Assembly: GCA_022264855.1 (NCBI GenBank)
Contig: JABYQU010000018.1
Span: 248,001-312,000 of the forward strand
Reading direction: 5' to 3'
From: Lenzites betulinus
Taxonomy: Eukaryota; Basidiomycota; Agaricomycetes; Polyporales; Polyporaceae
DNA: 64,000 bases
A program made the translations under genes and the position numbers. This document shows, piece by piece, positions 51,912 through 63,277 of this stretch. Below the pieces are notes generated by a model. The model was not told where the DNA came from and searched no databases. It saw only the letters and a list, made by a program, of their open reading frames with translations. How positions within the stretch are numbered: the stretch's first letter is position 1; each line of letters opens with the position of its first letter.

Positions 51912-54316
51912 ATGGCCGGTACGAGGTCGACTGGCCGCGGCCGTGGTGCTGCGGCCAAGCGTGGTAAGGTTGCGACTCGAGCAAAAGGAGACCAGCCTCA
52001 AGATATGCTGCCTGAAGATGCGCCTGCACCCGGCGAACATGACGATATTGCCTCTGAGCATGCTGAGTCGTCTGTTACTGCTGAAGAGGTCGATACAGCT
52101 GCCCTTCACAGGCGCCACCCACGACCTTCGCAGAAGCAGGCAGCTATCAGTATGTCTTCATTGTTGTCATCGTCGTGCATGTACTGATAAGCAAGCAATT
52201 AATTATGGTAGATAACGACAAGAAAGCGAGCGTTGCCAAAGAATTGGAAGACCTTAAGAAGAAGTACATAAGGCTTAAGCAGCAGTCGAAACAGCTTGAC
52301 GACGGTGAGCATTCCATCGTAGAATGTCCTGGTTATCTATTGATTTTCACTCTTTACAGATGATACCATGGGGGTCAGCAATGCCGATGGTGCAAACCTG
52401 TCTGATGTGGCCTTCGAGAGCGAGGAGGAGGACGGTAATGTTGTGCAGCAGCGCCGGCACCAGTCAGAGGTATAGCCCGCCACCTCTATTTTTATTACCT
52501 TTGCTTTTACTCATCGTTCTTCTTGTGCGTGGTTTCATGCGACAGTTCTTATCGCGCGGCATTGTTCACACGGGTAGTACGGCCCTGCCACCCGCGAAGC
52601 GTCTCCGTCGTGATGGTGACAGTGCCACGCTGAGCCCCACCAGTGTACGTCTACTTTGCTCGACAACAATGCATGTTCGCTCACTGTACTGTCTTTTGCC
52701 AACACCTCACCAGGCTGATGCTAGCGAAGGCAGTATTCGTGTGGACAATACCGTGGAGCCAAGGACGCCAGCAGCTCGCGTGTCCACTACTGGTGGCACG
52801 GTCACTGCAACTCAGAGTTCTGTGTCGGTGGCCAGTAGCAATCAACACGACATGGACAGTGTGGTGTCTCAAACCCCGGTATGTCAGCGCTCGCCGTCCT
52901 TGCTATCTACAATACTTGGCAACTGACCATGACCTTTTCTCCAGGTGGCGTCACAGGTTATAAGTCGCCACACTTCGCCCAATGGGTGTTGGCCGACTCC
53001 AAGCACTGATGCACGCTCACCCTCGCCCTCGCCTCAGCCACCCCGCAATGAGCTGCATATCACGGCACGGAACACCGGGTTATTGCCATGTCAGCCATCC
53101 CAGTCCGCTGTTACTGCAACAGGTCAGAACTCGGTGTTGGTGCGCGTGCCGGTTACGACACCTCAGGAGTCGGAACTACAGACACCGTTACAGCCTGCCA
53201 TCGATGCGCCGTTCAAACACGGACAGACACCTACGGGAAAGCCCAAGGCCTCAGACTACGACCCACGCGTGGACAAGCTTATCATCCATGCTTGTCACCA
53301 ATTCGAAGTCCTCGTATCGACAGAAGAGCCCTTTCCTGAAGCAGCGACGCCTGTCATGTGGGCTTCTAGGGTGTGGTCGGACATCTGCAGGAGGGCTGAA
53401 GTCAACTACACCCTCAGCGACCGTATCGAAAAGATTGTGGGCATTCCAATCATAATCACCGCATGCACTGTACTCAATGATGATACCCGTCTCTCTTCAG
53501 ATAACTGGACGGTCTTCGCACGGACGAGGCGGTCTGCGCGACAAAATTCGGCCCCTCATATCTGGGAACTATGGATTCCTTCTCGATGGGAGTGAGCGGT
53601 CCAAGGTCGCCAACCTCGCACGGTACAACTTCTTGTTGGACCGCGACGCGCTCGACCCGGAGCCGCGCTTTCACTATGAGGTGAGACCCATCTCTGAAGT
53701 CACTATATGGTGACCAGGCCAGTAACAATCACCCCAGGACGTCGAAGCCAGGCGGCGCTTTGCGCACAACAGGATCGTCACTACTGTCATTAAGGAGCAG
53801 TGGTTCGCGGACGCCGGAGCCCCGGGAGTTAAATATGCTGCGCAGTTTTCGCCCATTCGCGAAGTCACACTCGCGCTGATATTCACCACGGTACGGCTCA
53901 CTTCTGATGCTTATGTGTTCTAATGTGCTAACAAACTTCGCGCGAGCGGCACACTGGCAGATCGAGTACTGCTTGGACCAGTGGATGTCTGGACACTACG
54001 ACAAGAATTTAACATTCTCCGAGAAGGTATACCGCGCCAAGTACGAGCAACACCTTCTGCACATCCGCGAATGGTGCAAGATCGACCTGGCAGCAACCCG
54101 ATCAATTCGTCAACGCATGCACGACCGTGCGAGGTATGTCCTGGTTTATCAGATCTGGAGCCGCCGAGTCTAAACTATCCCCGCAGGCGTGCTTCCGGTG
54201 CTGCTCCCGAAGCCCAGGTCCTTGTCGGTCTCTCATCGACTTCGCGCGACCGCCTTCGCGGCGAACTAATCGCCTATGCCTCTTCGTGGGACTCCGACGA
54301 AGATAGACAAGCCTGA
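51912..54316 (+). CDS. DUF6532-domain protein encoded inside the Plavaka element
   Basis: The start MAGTRSTGRGRGAAAKRGKV is basic. Exon 2 (DNDKKASVAKELEDLKKKYI) is a coiled coil. Following exons include DDTMGVSNADGANLSD, a PPAKRLRRDGD basic patch and a long Ser/Pro/Thr-rich linker. From about 53240 the DUF6532 region reads KLIIHACHQFEVLVSTEEPFP, then TGRSSHGRGGLRDKIRPLI, ARYNFLLD, NRIVTTVIKEQWFADAG and IEYCLDQWMSGHYDKNLTFSE. The last exon ends WDSDEDRQA at 54316. DUF6532 proteins are abundant in basidiomycetes with no known activity. Its position between the element's repeats suggests a second, transposon-borne protein. The junctions I checked (for example MHDRAR/RASGAAPEA) are in frame. Confidence 0.82.
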
Positions 54317-54484
54317 GAGGTTCGGGCATGGCAGGACGCGGCAATAGACACAGTAGCCTACCTCTCCGATGTATCGCCCTGCGCACAGAATGTGATTCCT
54401 TTCGAACCGCTCCTTCCTCGAGCCTGAGTGCATGTCAAGTAACCGCAATTGATTGACATATATATTGAGCGGCTACGGTGCCTA

Positions 54485-54496
54485 CGGTAGCCCTAC
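54485..54496 (-). repeat. Right terminal inverted repeat of Plavaka element
   Basis: CGGTAGCCCTAC on the plus strand, the exact inverted partner of 48042-48053. GGCTAC words recur just inside (54471) and outside (54521), so a slightly different end point is possible. Confidence 0.6.
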
Positions 54497-54619
54497 ATAT
54501 ATTTCTACTAAACTACGGACGGCTACATGCTATCTCGCCAGTAAATTGTGCATTACAGAAAGGGGGGGGTGACTACAACACTACTGAGTGCACATGGCCC
54601 ACGTAGGTCTCCATAGACT

Positions 54620-55572
54620 TCAGGTTTTTTCCTGATGTTGGCGGGCAACTGGACGGTGGCGGTCATCAGGAAGTGGCTCAGCTGCGGGACGCTTACGGCC
54701 AGGAGTCTGCAAGGCGGAACCAGGTGACGGGCTGTAGACACAAAGAGGATCATCGGTGGTCTGGACGATATCTTCAAATTGAATACAGGTTTTCACCCCG
54801 AGCTTGCGCATGACCATCTTCTGGCGTGACCTAACCTTGAGGATAAGGTCTACGTTGGTTGCACGCCACGTGCTTGCTCGGGGGATCCACTGCTCATACT
54901 GTCCATTGCGTTCCATTTGCAGTCGTAGGAGGTGGTGGTCTGATTGTTGCGCAAAGTTCAAGGTCGGGAACCCAACGATACCTTGAAGGTCCCAGATATC
55001 GGGGGGCTGTCCATCCTGCATGGCACCGTCAGTTATGGAGTCAATAGTATAGCAAATCATTGCTCGTACCTGAAGCCATACCACAAGCTCTACCGAGTGT
55101 TTGAATGCGGTAAGGTTAGCACGGCGCAACTGACGGGCTGCCCGGCTCTCCCTCTCAGCCTCTGCAAGGCGGTCCCACTCCTTCTCAAACTCAGGGGGCA
55201 TTTGTGCACGGAACTGGTGCGTTGGCTGACCGGCGATGGGGGGTAGAGAGACTGGCCGACCGGTGGGTAGAGAGGTGTGTGAATGAATGTCGGAGTAGCT
55301 GTTGCGGTAGACTGGGATACAGGTGCGGACCGTAGTGGGACAACCGGTGGGGGTGAGGTTAAAGCAGCAGGGTTGGACAACGTTGTATTCTGAGTTATGT
55401 GCTGGTTGGTATGCCTGTGTGATGGCTGTGCGCAAAGTTCTTGTCGTTCAAGACAGCACGGTTTGCATAGCTGAAATGTGCATCGGGATGCGATGTTGCG
55501 GTGCCCGCATCCTGGATTACTGCATGTAACATCACTGACAAACTGTATACCGGTGTTTTCCATGTCGGCCAT
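54620..55572 (-). CDS. Cys-rich transposon accessory-type protein
   Basis: The start MADMENTGIQFVSDVTCSNP (55572) leads into a zinc-type pattern: CSNPGCGHRNIASRC, then CKPCC and a late Cys/His. A Pro/Ser/Thr-rich linker follows, and the frame then changes. MPPEFEKEWDRLAEAERESR and VELVVWLQ are read in a second frame, and after another intron come DGQPPDIWDLQGIVGFPTLNF, RASTWRATNVDLILKVRSRQ and MRKLGVKTCIQFEDIV, ending RQHQEKT at 54620. The first frame change near 55250-55290 could be a short intron (GTCGGCC to CACCAG) or an indel. The gene lies just outside the right Plavaka repeat. Similar Cys-rich proteins accompany DNA transposons in mushrooms; the biochemical role is unknown. Confidence 0.6.
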
Positions 55573-56554
55573 GGAGACAGAGTAGTACCCTTGGGCACAC
55601 GGTGGTAGGAAGAAGGGACAATAGCATTATTGGAGGAGCCACTGCCCAAGCACGGTGGACTCGATAGACGTCACATCTGAACGGCGCTTATTTCAATCAC
55701 TTTTCGGCTCAAATGGCAACATCCGAATAGCACGTTCCCCCCGATCACCGTGCCCCCGGTACCCCTCGGCGGGTACGGGGGTACTTTCGGATTCACGTAT
55801 ATTCTGCCGCTCTGGGCCGGCCAGAATGGGCAAACTCGCGTTGCGCCTTGCTTCGAACGCTTCCGTCCCGCTCACGCTCTGGCCTACGCGACTGCTTGCA
55901 CACGTCGATGACGGCTTGCGTATGTACAGTGTGCTATTTCTCCGCTGATTGGCCCTGCCTCGCTCGATGCGATCATCTCTGAGTCTCATACGCTGTCGCT
56001 CAACTCAAGGGCAGGCCCTTCTTTTGCCCGCGCCCTCCGTCTCAACACGCACGCGTAGCATACTGTTTATCTATCTGCATGCAACTGATTGATCCGTCAA
56101 GTGCGTACTCGACAAGTGACTGGCACTGGCCGTCACCGCCATATGATCCTGAAGCGACTCGGCCCATTTCACGAGGACCGAGTGAGCCAGTCCACCCGTC
56201 CTCGCTTACGTACAACATAGTATCGAGTGAAAAACATGCATGCATGCTCACTTCACTTACGCCGCAGCCATGCGTCTATAATCCTGTATAGGAAACAGGT
56301 GCAACTTTCGGAACTCATCGCGAGTTAATGCACTTTAACCTAGGCCGCCCAGCACCGGCTTGCATGCGCGAGTCAGATAGTGCATGGCCCCCAACGCGAC
56401 TTCCCCCGAAGCCGGCACTCGATATCTCGTGGGTCGCCGACTTCTGCACCTTCGGCGCAATATAGTCGATGTAGAACCCGACAAATACACACTTTACAAT
56501 ACACGCGCGCCGTGCCTCCACAACATTAATATTAAGTACGGACAGCAAACCCAT
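55573..56554. other. Intergenic between Cys-rich gene and Zn2Cys6 gene 1
   Basis: Contains the promoter of the Cys-rich gene (left) and the 3' flank of the transcription-factor gene (right). Frames are short and not protein-like. No terminal repeat of an outer element was found. Confidence 0.45.
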
Positions 56555-59549
56555 TCAAGCCCCAAACAGCCCATTGCCCGGCCACCCCTGAATCTCCTCG
56601 AACATCGACCAGTCGATCGCATACCCCTCCCCCCCGCGCGAGTCGCGCGCCAGCATGTCAAACGGCATCGACACCGTCTGGAGCTGCACGCCCCCGTGCG
56701 CCGCCCGCGCCGCGAGGTCGGCGCTCGTCTGGAACGCCGCCGCGGGGCTCCCGCCGAACGGACTGCTAGAGAAATCATGCAGGGCGGGGAAGACGGACTC
56801 TGCAGGCGGGTCCAGTGGTGGCTGTGATGGCGCTTGCGCGTGCGGTGGCTGGAAGGACGGGTATTGGGTGGGTGGGGGTGGGGGTGGTGCCGTGCTGGGG
56901 AATGGAGTGAATGCGGGGGCAGCGGCGGCGAGATATGGTCCGGCGTTGTGGGTACCCGTCGGTGCGCTGACGCTAGTCGCGCTAGCAAGGTTTGCCCCAG
57001 TCCATTGCGGGTATGAGTTGAGGTTGGATGACATTTGCGTCCCTTGAGTAGCCTGTTCAGGGGAGGCATAACTCGAGTTTCCCTGAGTGCTGCCACCCGC
57101 TCCAGGCCCTACGCGAGTGCCCTTCCGGAATCGCTCGTCCCATCTGCCAGCCTTGCGCAACGCCTCCAGCACATGGATCGCCCTCCGCGCCATATCGCCC
57201 TCGCCCTCCACCTCCCCGCTCATCTGTGTCATCCGCACGATGGTCTCCACGCACCCGCTCAGCATGCCCGTCGCACGGTCGATCAGCTCGAGGCCCTCCT
57301 GCGCCTTCGGGTGCGGGGGGTCCTGCGAGAGCGCGCCCATGAGCGCGACGGCGCCGTCGAACGCGAAGTAGGTGTAGTGGAAGAGCGTCGCGGCGAGGAG
57401 CGGCTCCCAGCGCGCGGCCTCGTCTTTGCACGCGCACACGACGCGTACGAGGTCGAGCGCGGTCTCGATGCAGCGCTCGCGCGAGGGGTTGAGGATTACT
57501 TTCATCGTGGCCGAGAGCGTGTTGGATTGTGCGAAGAGCGGGGGCGCGTGCATGAGGTAGGGCCGGTGGAGGTTCATCAGGCCGGCGAGGTAGAACGCGG
57601 CGCACATGTGGCGCTGGTAGGCGAGGTTGCGTTCTTGGGGCGTTGAGGGTTGGGCGTGGGTCCTGCGCCAGTCGAGGGAGGGAGGGAGCTTCGAGAGCCA
57701 GAGTCTGTACTTGCGGTCCATCTCAAGCACCGTCGTGTATGCTGGTGAGATAATGCCTAGACACTGAGGTGCAGGGTCAGCTTCACTGCGTTACCCGGAT
57801 AGTATGCAGGCATACCTTGTCGACCGTCTCCCCAATAATGTCGAAGAGTGTCAAGTAGCACTGTTGGAACTCGAAAAATGGGTTCGGGGATCCGTCTCCA
57901 TGTGTAGCTCCTGGAAGCAGTTTCACATCAAAGGTACCGGGCAGGGTCATCATCGGGCGTCCCAGGATGAAAGAGTACAGTCTACAAGGAAGCATCAATA
58001 GGCGAACACGATACAAGACTCGCAGAATATCCCACCTGTCGGCTGTGAAAAGAGACCACCATGCCACGAGGCGCAATTCTCGCTCTTGCCGGTCCATGTT
58101 ATCCCACTTCCTCCAGCCCGGATCGCGATGAAGGCCGGCCGCCTGAGCAGATCGAAGAGCTGCCCCGACGATCTTCCACGAATCGCTAACCTTTCCTTGG
58201 TCTGCGAAGTACTTCGCAAGCAGTGCAGCGGCAAGGCTACTTTGCACAACTCCGCTTGCGGAACACGAATGCGGGTACGCACGCGCCGCGAGTATCATGT
58301 CTTCGATCAGTCGTCGCGCCTCCATGGCCTTCAGGAAGTACACCTTGGCATCGGCGCCGACGATGAGGCGCGGTGCGAGCGCAAGAACAGCGAAGAACAA
58401 GGAGAGCCAGTGGGGGTTCGGCGCCTTGGTGCAGCGATCGCACCCGCCGCTTGCGACGCAGGTGTAGTCGTCGCACCGGAGCTCGAGATGGCGCAGCATC
58501 TCCTCGCACGAGTCGCGGAACCACCGCTCGGGGATGGTAAATTCCCAGTTCCGCTCCGCGAAAAAGCCGTCGATGAGCTCAGTGATCTTCTCGCGCGGGG
58601 GGAGGTCGGACAGTATCCTCCGGATCTGGGAGGATAGGGGGTGGACGCCCGTTTGCGCATCGGGAGGGTTGAACGTGGACGAGCGGGCGACTGGGAAGCG
58701 GAAGAGGGCGGTATCTCCTAGCTTTCGGAGGGTGAGCGTCATGCCATGCGTGGATAGCCGGTAAACATACCCTGTTGAGGGCGCAGAGCACCGTCCCGCC
58801 TCCTACATACTCGTCCCGCGGAGCAAGGGACATCTGAGCCATGGCGATTGCGGCGACTTGTATTTCATGATCAAATAGGGATAGTGCGCATTCGCCGCCG
58901 TCCGAAGTGGCATTAGCATGAGGAGTATCCGCATGGACAGTGATGTCCTCGACGGAAGGTGGTGTAGCTGTTATTGGTGCCGGATGAGTTTGTGAGACCG
59001 AATTCGGGGCCCCACCGAAAACGGGATTTTCCACCGCAGGAGCTGTAGATGCCGACTGAGGAGTGTTGAGAACTGAAGGCTGAGAATCAGCGTTGGCCTG
59101 AGCGCTGCGTTCGTGCTGCAGATTTTGTCTCAGGAGAGTTTGCTCGAGAACGGCGATCCGCGAAGACAGTGCAGCAATGGTGGAACCTGCCAGAGCGCCC
59201 TCAGGCGGTCCTTCCGGTGCCGGGCGGACGACTATTGGCTCCCATCGACACAGCTGGGGGATTCCGCGAGAAACGCAGGTGCTGCACGGTATCTGTCTAT
59301 CACATTTCTAGGGAGAATAAGGACGGTTGGTTGAGCTCGAAGGAGTCATGCATAAGACTGATAGCAACCTACGGTGCGTTTGCGGGTACATTCTACACAG
59401 TTGAGCCTCTGACGGCGTCTTGTGCGTTTGACTTTACCGGAGGCGTCCTGAAGCTGGTTCTGGGCACTACTTCGCGACTCATTCTCAGCGGTTTCGAGAG
59501 CATTCGCAGCCTTGTACTGGTCCTCGGTCGAAACCCGGCCTGCCTGCAT
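56555..59549 (-). CDS. Zn2Cys6 transcription factor 1 (fungal_trans type)
   Basis: Exon 1 (59549) starts MQAGRVSTEDQYKAANAL and ends RRRQRLNCVECTRKRT. After the intron KCDRQIPCSTC, then VSRGIPQLCRWEP, completes the six-cysteine binuclear zinc cluster. A coil (TIAALSSRIAVLEQTLLRQ) follows. The middle is a fungal-specific transcription-factor domain: WFRDSCEEMLRHLELRC, AMEARRLIEDMILAARAY, GLHRDPGWRKWDNMDRQERELRLVAWWSL, FILGRPMMTLPGTFDVKLP-like, and later AFYLAGLMNLHRPYLMHAPP. A Gln/Pro/Ala-rich tail ends in DWSMFEEIQGWPGNGLF at 56555. It should bind CGG-type DNA sites as a dimer and regulate transcription; targets are unknown. It faces away from paralogue 2. Confidence 0.9.
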
Positions 59550-60290
59550 GGTAGTACTTGAGAAGAGCAGGAAGTGAAGTGACCATAACTCTACGGTCAG
59601 TTTACCGGCTTCAAGTACTCAACTGTCCGGTACTACGAGAGGCGGTGAACTTTGCAATTCCATGATCGCGCCCAATGCGGCGGACGCCGAAGATCAGGCG
59701 CTCGCTGCCGCCGACGTACGTACTACTTTCTTTTGTTAAATTGTTTGATGTTCCGTTTGACCCACATTGCAAATCGGAAGACTATATCGTGTGTAGCACG
59801 ATTAGTATGCGCTCTATACATACATTACCATACGAAACATCTGCATGAGTCGCATGTATGCTAATCATCACCAATTTGACTAGTAGCAGCCGCATTCGGC
59901 AGGTGATTAACCAATCCCGGACAGTGCCTGCATCACATCGCATCGTATGTCCTCTAGTTTTTTCTCGCTCTGATATAGTCCCTTGTCCCTGTTTCCCTAC
60001 TTTCTGCCTCCCATGCTCATACCACCACCCTACTGTGATCATCCCTCCCTTCGCGCTAACCCTGGAACTACGTTCCCATCACTCCGAAGTTGCCGGAGTG
60101 CGGAACGGAAGTAAGCGTGCGCTTGCCGGATCGGGGCGCGGAGATAGCACATCGGAGGATGGGAGCGCTGACATCGGCGGACGAGGATCGTCGTTTGCAG
60201 TCTAAAGGCTGTGTTGGCAGAATGAGGCGGGGACACACGCACTTTCGCTTTTCTCCCTAACTCCTACACCCCAGCCTACACCCAAAAGCT
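59550..60290. promoter_or_regulatory. Divergent intergene of the two Zn2Cys6 genes
   Basis: The 741 bases separate two paralogous regulators transcribed outward and should hold both promoters. An AT-rich core lies at 59715-59930. CGG triplets suited to Zn2Cys6 binding occur (for example TGCCGGAGTGCGGAACGGA at about 60090), so auto- or cross-regulation is possible but not shown. Confidence 0.5.
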
Positions 60291-63277
60291 ATGTCCGCGA
60301 ATCCCCAGCCCGAGCCGTCCTCGGCCACAGACCAGCCCAGCGCGTCAGGCAAGGCGAAGCAGACCAGGAGACGGCAGAGGCTCAGTTGCGTCGAGTGCAC
60401 CCGCCGGAGACAGGTCAGTGCTCCCGTCCCTGTCTACGTCCGCAATATATAGCTCAACACCCGTCCCTATCTCCGACTCGGGACACGCCCTCTGCAGAAA
60501 TGCGACCGCCAGATTCCATGTGGACTCTGTGTCTCACGCGGCGTCTCTCATCTCTGTAGATGGGAACCATTGGCCGCGCGCCCGCCCCCACAGCGGCCTC
60601 CGCAAGGTGCGCCGACCATCCCAACCGACTCGGCCCAAAGCACCATTTCTGCCCTGTCCGCTCGCATCGCATCCCTGGAAGAGATTATAAATAGACAAAA
60701 CTCGCAGATCAAGGGCCTCGCAGACACCGGTGGCACTACAGGGGTGGACACTGTCGTGTCGGTGATGTCGTCGGCTGCGTATGCGGCCGCGCCGTCGCCC
60801 TCCGATGCGTCGAGCTCGTCGTCGGACGTGTGTATCCCAGGGAGCGCCCCCGAGATCACGAGCGCGTACAAGAAGAACCGAGGCGGGGGACATGCGCACG
60901 ACCATGGCAATTCCAGCTCGGACGACGAGGAATGCGCGCTGTCGCATTATGACTACGACATCCAATGCGCCGCGGTAGCGCTTGCGCAGCTCTCGCTTGC
61001 GCCCGAGGACGAGTTCATCGGTAGCGGCACCATCCCTTATGCTTTGAACAAGGTACGAATGAACGTCTCTACGACGTTATTCTATGTTATATTGACCATC
61101 CATTATATAGCTTGGCGACCCCTTTCGCGCAAAGTGGAAGGTCGCGCGCTCGGCAAACACGACGACCGTGTGTGAGCCGTTCCAGCCGGGCAATCACCCG
61201 CTTTCGGGGCCCATCCAGCAGCTCGTCGCCAGCCTCCCACCGCGGGGTACGGTCGATGCCCTCCTCGATGGCTACTTCACGGAGCGCAACTGGGAGTTCG
61301 GCATTCCCGAGGGCTGGTTCCGCCAGTCATGCGAGCATATGTGGCGTCACCTCGCGCTGCGCTGCCCCGGCGCGGCCTGCCACCTCGCGGGCGGATGCAC
61401 GCGCTGTACGGAGGAGCTGAATCCGCACTGGCTCGCACTGTTGTATGCGTGCCTAGCGCTTGCTCCGCACCGGCTTGCAAGCGGGAGCGCGAAGACATAC
61501 TTCTTGCGGGCGATGGAGGCACGGAGGCTCGTGGAGGATATCTTGCTAGCCTCGAGGGCATATTCGCAACCGGGAGCCGTGCAGGGTGTCGTGTTGAGCT
61601 GCATCGCGGCTGCACTGCTCGCACGGTATCTGGCGGACAGGGGTAGAGTGAGTGATGCGTGGAAATTGACGGGAACGGCTTTGCGGAATGCGCAGGCGGT
61701 GGGTCTGCATCGGGATCCAGGATGGCAGAAATGGGACGCGATGGATAAGCAAGAGCGCGAACTGCGTCTGCTTGGATGGTGGTCGCTCGTAATCGCGGAC
61801 AGGTGAGATTTGGTCTAAGTTACGTGACAAGTGCTGGGCTGACGGCCGCAGGTTCTTTTCGTTCATCCTTGGGCGCCCGATGATGGCGGTCGAGGGTTCG
61901 TTCGACGTGAAGTTGCAACCTGGGGATACCCACGGAGACGGGACACCCAATCAGAGCGCCATATTCCAGCAGCAGTCCATTGGATTCTGCGAGATTGTCG
62001 GCGAGATGACCACCAAGGCATGTACCCCATATCTACGTCCTGCTGGTGCACACTCTTATTGGCGCATGCAGTGCATGGGCATGGTTTTCCCCGCGTATGC
62101 CACTGTTCTGGAGATCGATCGCAAGTTCAAGTTCTGGCTCTGCCGGCTGCACCCCTCTCTAGACTGGCGCGAACCGCATCCGCCCTCCTCTCCCCCTACA
62201 CTCGAAGAACGCACGCGTGCATACCAACGCCACCTGATCGCTGGTTACTACCTCGCCTCGCTCATGAACCTGCACCGGCCGTTCCTAATGCACGCGCCAC
62301 CAATCCTTCCGCCGCCTAAACCGCTCTCAGCGACGATGACGGTGATCATGAACCCGTCGCGTGAGCGCTGCATCGAGCTCGCAATGGAGCTCGTACGCGT
62401 GATGTGCGACGCTCAGGAGGAAGCGGCGCAGTGGGAGCCGGACCGCGAGCTACCTGCGCTGCTATTCCACTACTGCTACTTCGTGTTCGACGGCGTCGTC
62501 GCGATCGCAGGCGCGTTCTCCCAGGAGCCGCCGCACCCGAAGGCGCGCGAGTGTCTCGCACTCATCGACAGGGCGATGCGCATGCTGCAGTGGTGCATTG
62601 CCGCGACGCGCGACCTGCCGAACCGCGATGGGGAGGGCGAGACGGCGAGCAGGGCGGTCACGATCATCACTGCGCTCCGGAAGGCGGGCCAGTGGGATGA
62701 GCGGTTTAACCGGGAACGCAGGGCGCGGAGGAAGGGCAGCGGGAGCGGGAGCGCGGACACGGACAGGAACGCGGGCGCGAGCTGGAGTGGGTCGTCGGGG
62801 CGGAGCTCGAACTCGCCCCCGGAGCCCGCGTCGGAGCAGACGATGCCTCCGTTGCAGCCCGGGTACGCAGAGGGCCTGTCGCTACCAGACGACCACCTCT
62901 TCGCGCACGGGAACGGGTACGCTGCAGGGGGCTCGGCGGAGTCGAACCCGATCCCGTTCCTGACCGCGCCTGGCCCGTTCTCGTTCTCGTTCCCCGGGTT
63001 CGGGGCGCAGGCACAGGGGACGACGACGTCGGCGACGATACCGATGTTCGGCGTCACGAGCAGCGGCGGCGGCGGAGACTTTGGGATGCTGCCGGCGACT
63101 GGTCCGACGGGCATCGCGCTGGATACGTCGGCGGGTGCGAATGGGGCGCTGGGGATGCAAACGATGGGAATGCCGTTCGACTTGCTGCATGGCGGCGAGG
63201 CGTTGGATGTGGATTGGTCGGCGTTTGCGGATATCCAGGGGTGGCCGGTGAATGGGCTGTTCGATGGGGCCACGTAA
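60291..63277 (+). CDS. Zn2Cys6 transcription factor 2 (fungal_trans type)
   Basis: ATG 60291 starts MSANPQPEPSSATDQPSASG. The zinc cluster is split by an intron at the same place as in its paralogue: RQRLSCVECTRRRQ / KCDRQIPCGLC, then VSRGVSHLCRWEP. A coiled coil (ISALSARIASLEEIINRQ) follows. The fungal_trans domain matches paralogue 1 closely (WFRQSCEHMWRHLALRC, AMEARRLVEDILLASRAY, GLHRDPGWQKWDAMDKQERELRLLGWWSL, FILGRPMMAVEGSFDVKL, YYLASLMNLHRPFLMHAPP). An extra in-frame segment (CTPYLRPAGAHSYWRMQ) near 62017-62070 is probably an unspliced intron. The Gly/Ser/Pro-rich tail ends DWSAFADIQGWPVNGLFDGAT at 63277. It is a nuclear DNA-binding regulator with unknown targets. Confidence 0.9.

Larger units (their letters stand above)
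48042..54496. mobile_element. Candidate two-gene Plavaka-type DNA transposon
   Basis: A 6455-base unit is bounded by inverted GTAGGGCTACCG repeats (48042-48053 and 54485-54496). Inside, the transposase runs leftward (stop 48108, 55 bases from the left repeat) and the DUF6532 gene runs rightward (stop 54316, 169 bases from the right repeat). They start from a shared 266-base central intergene. Just inside both ends lies a second related word (GTAGGCGCC at 48090; GTAGGCACC inverted at 54477). Placement of both genes fully inside the repeats supports a complete element. No target-site duplication was found. Confidence 0.65.
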
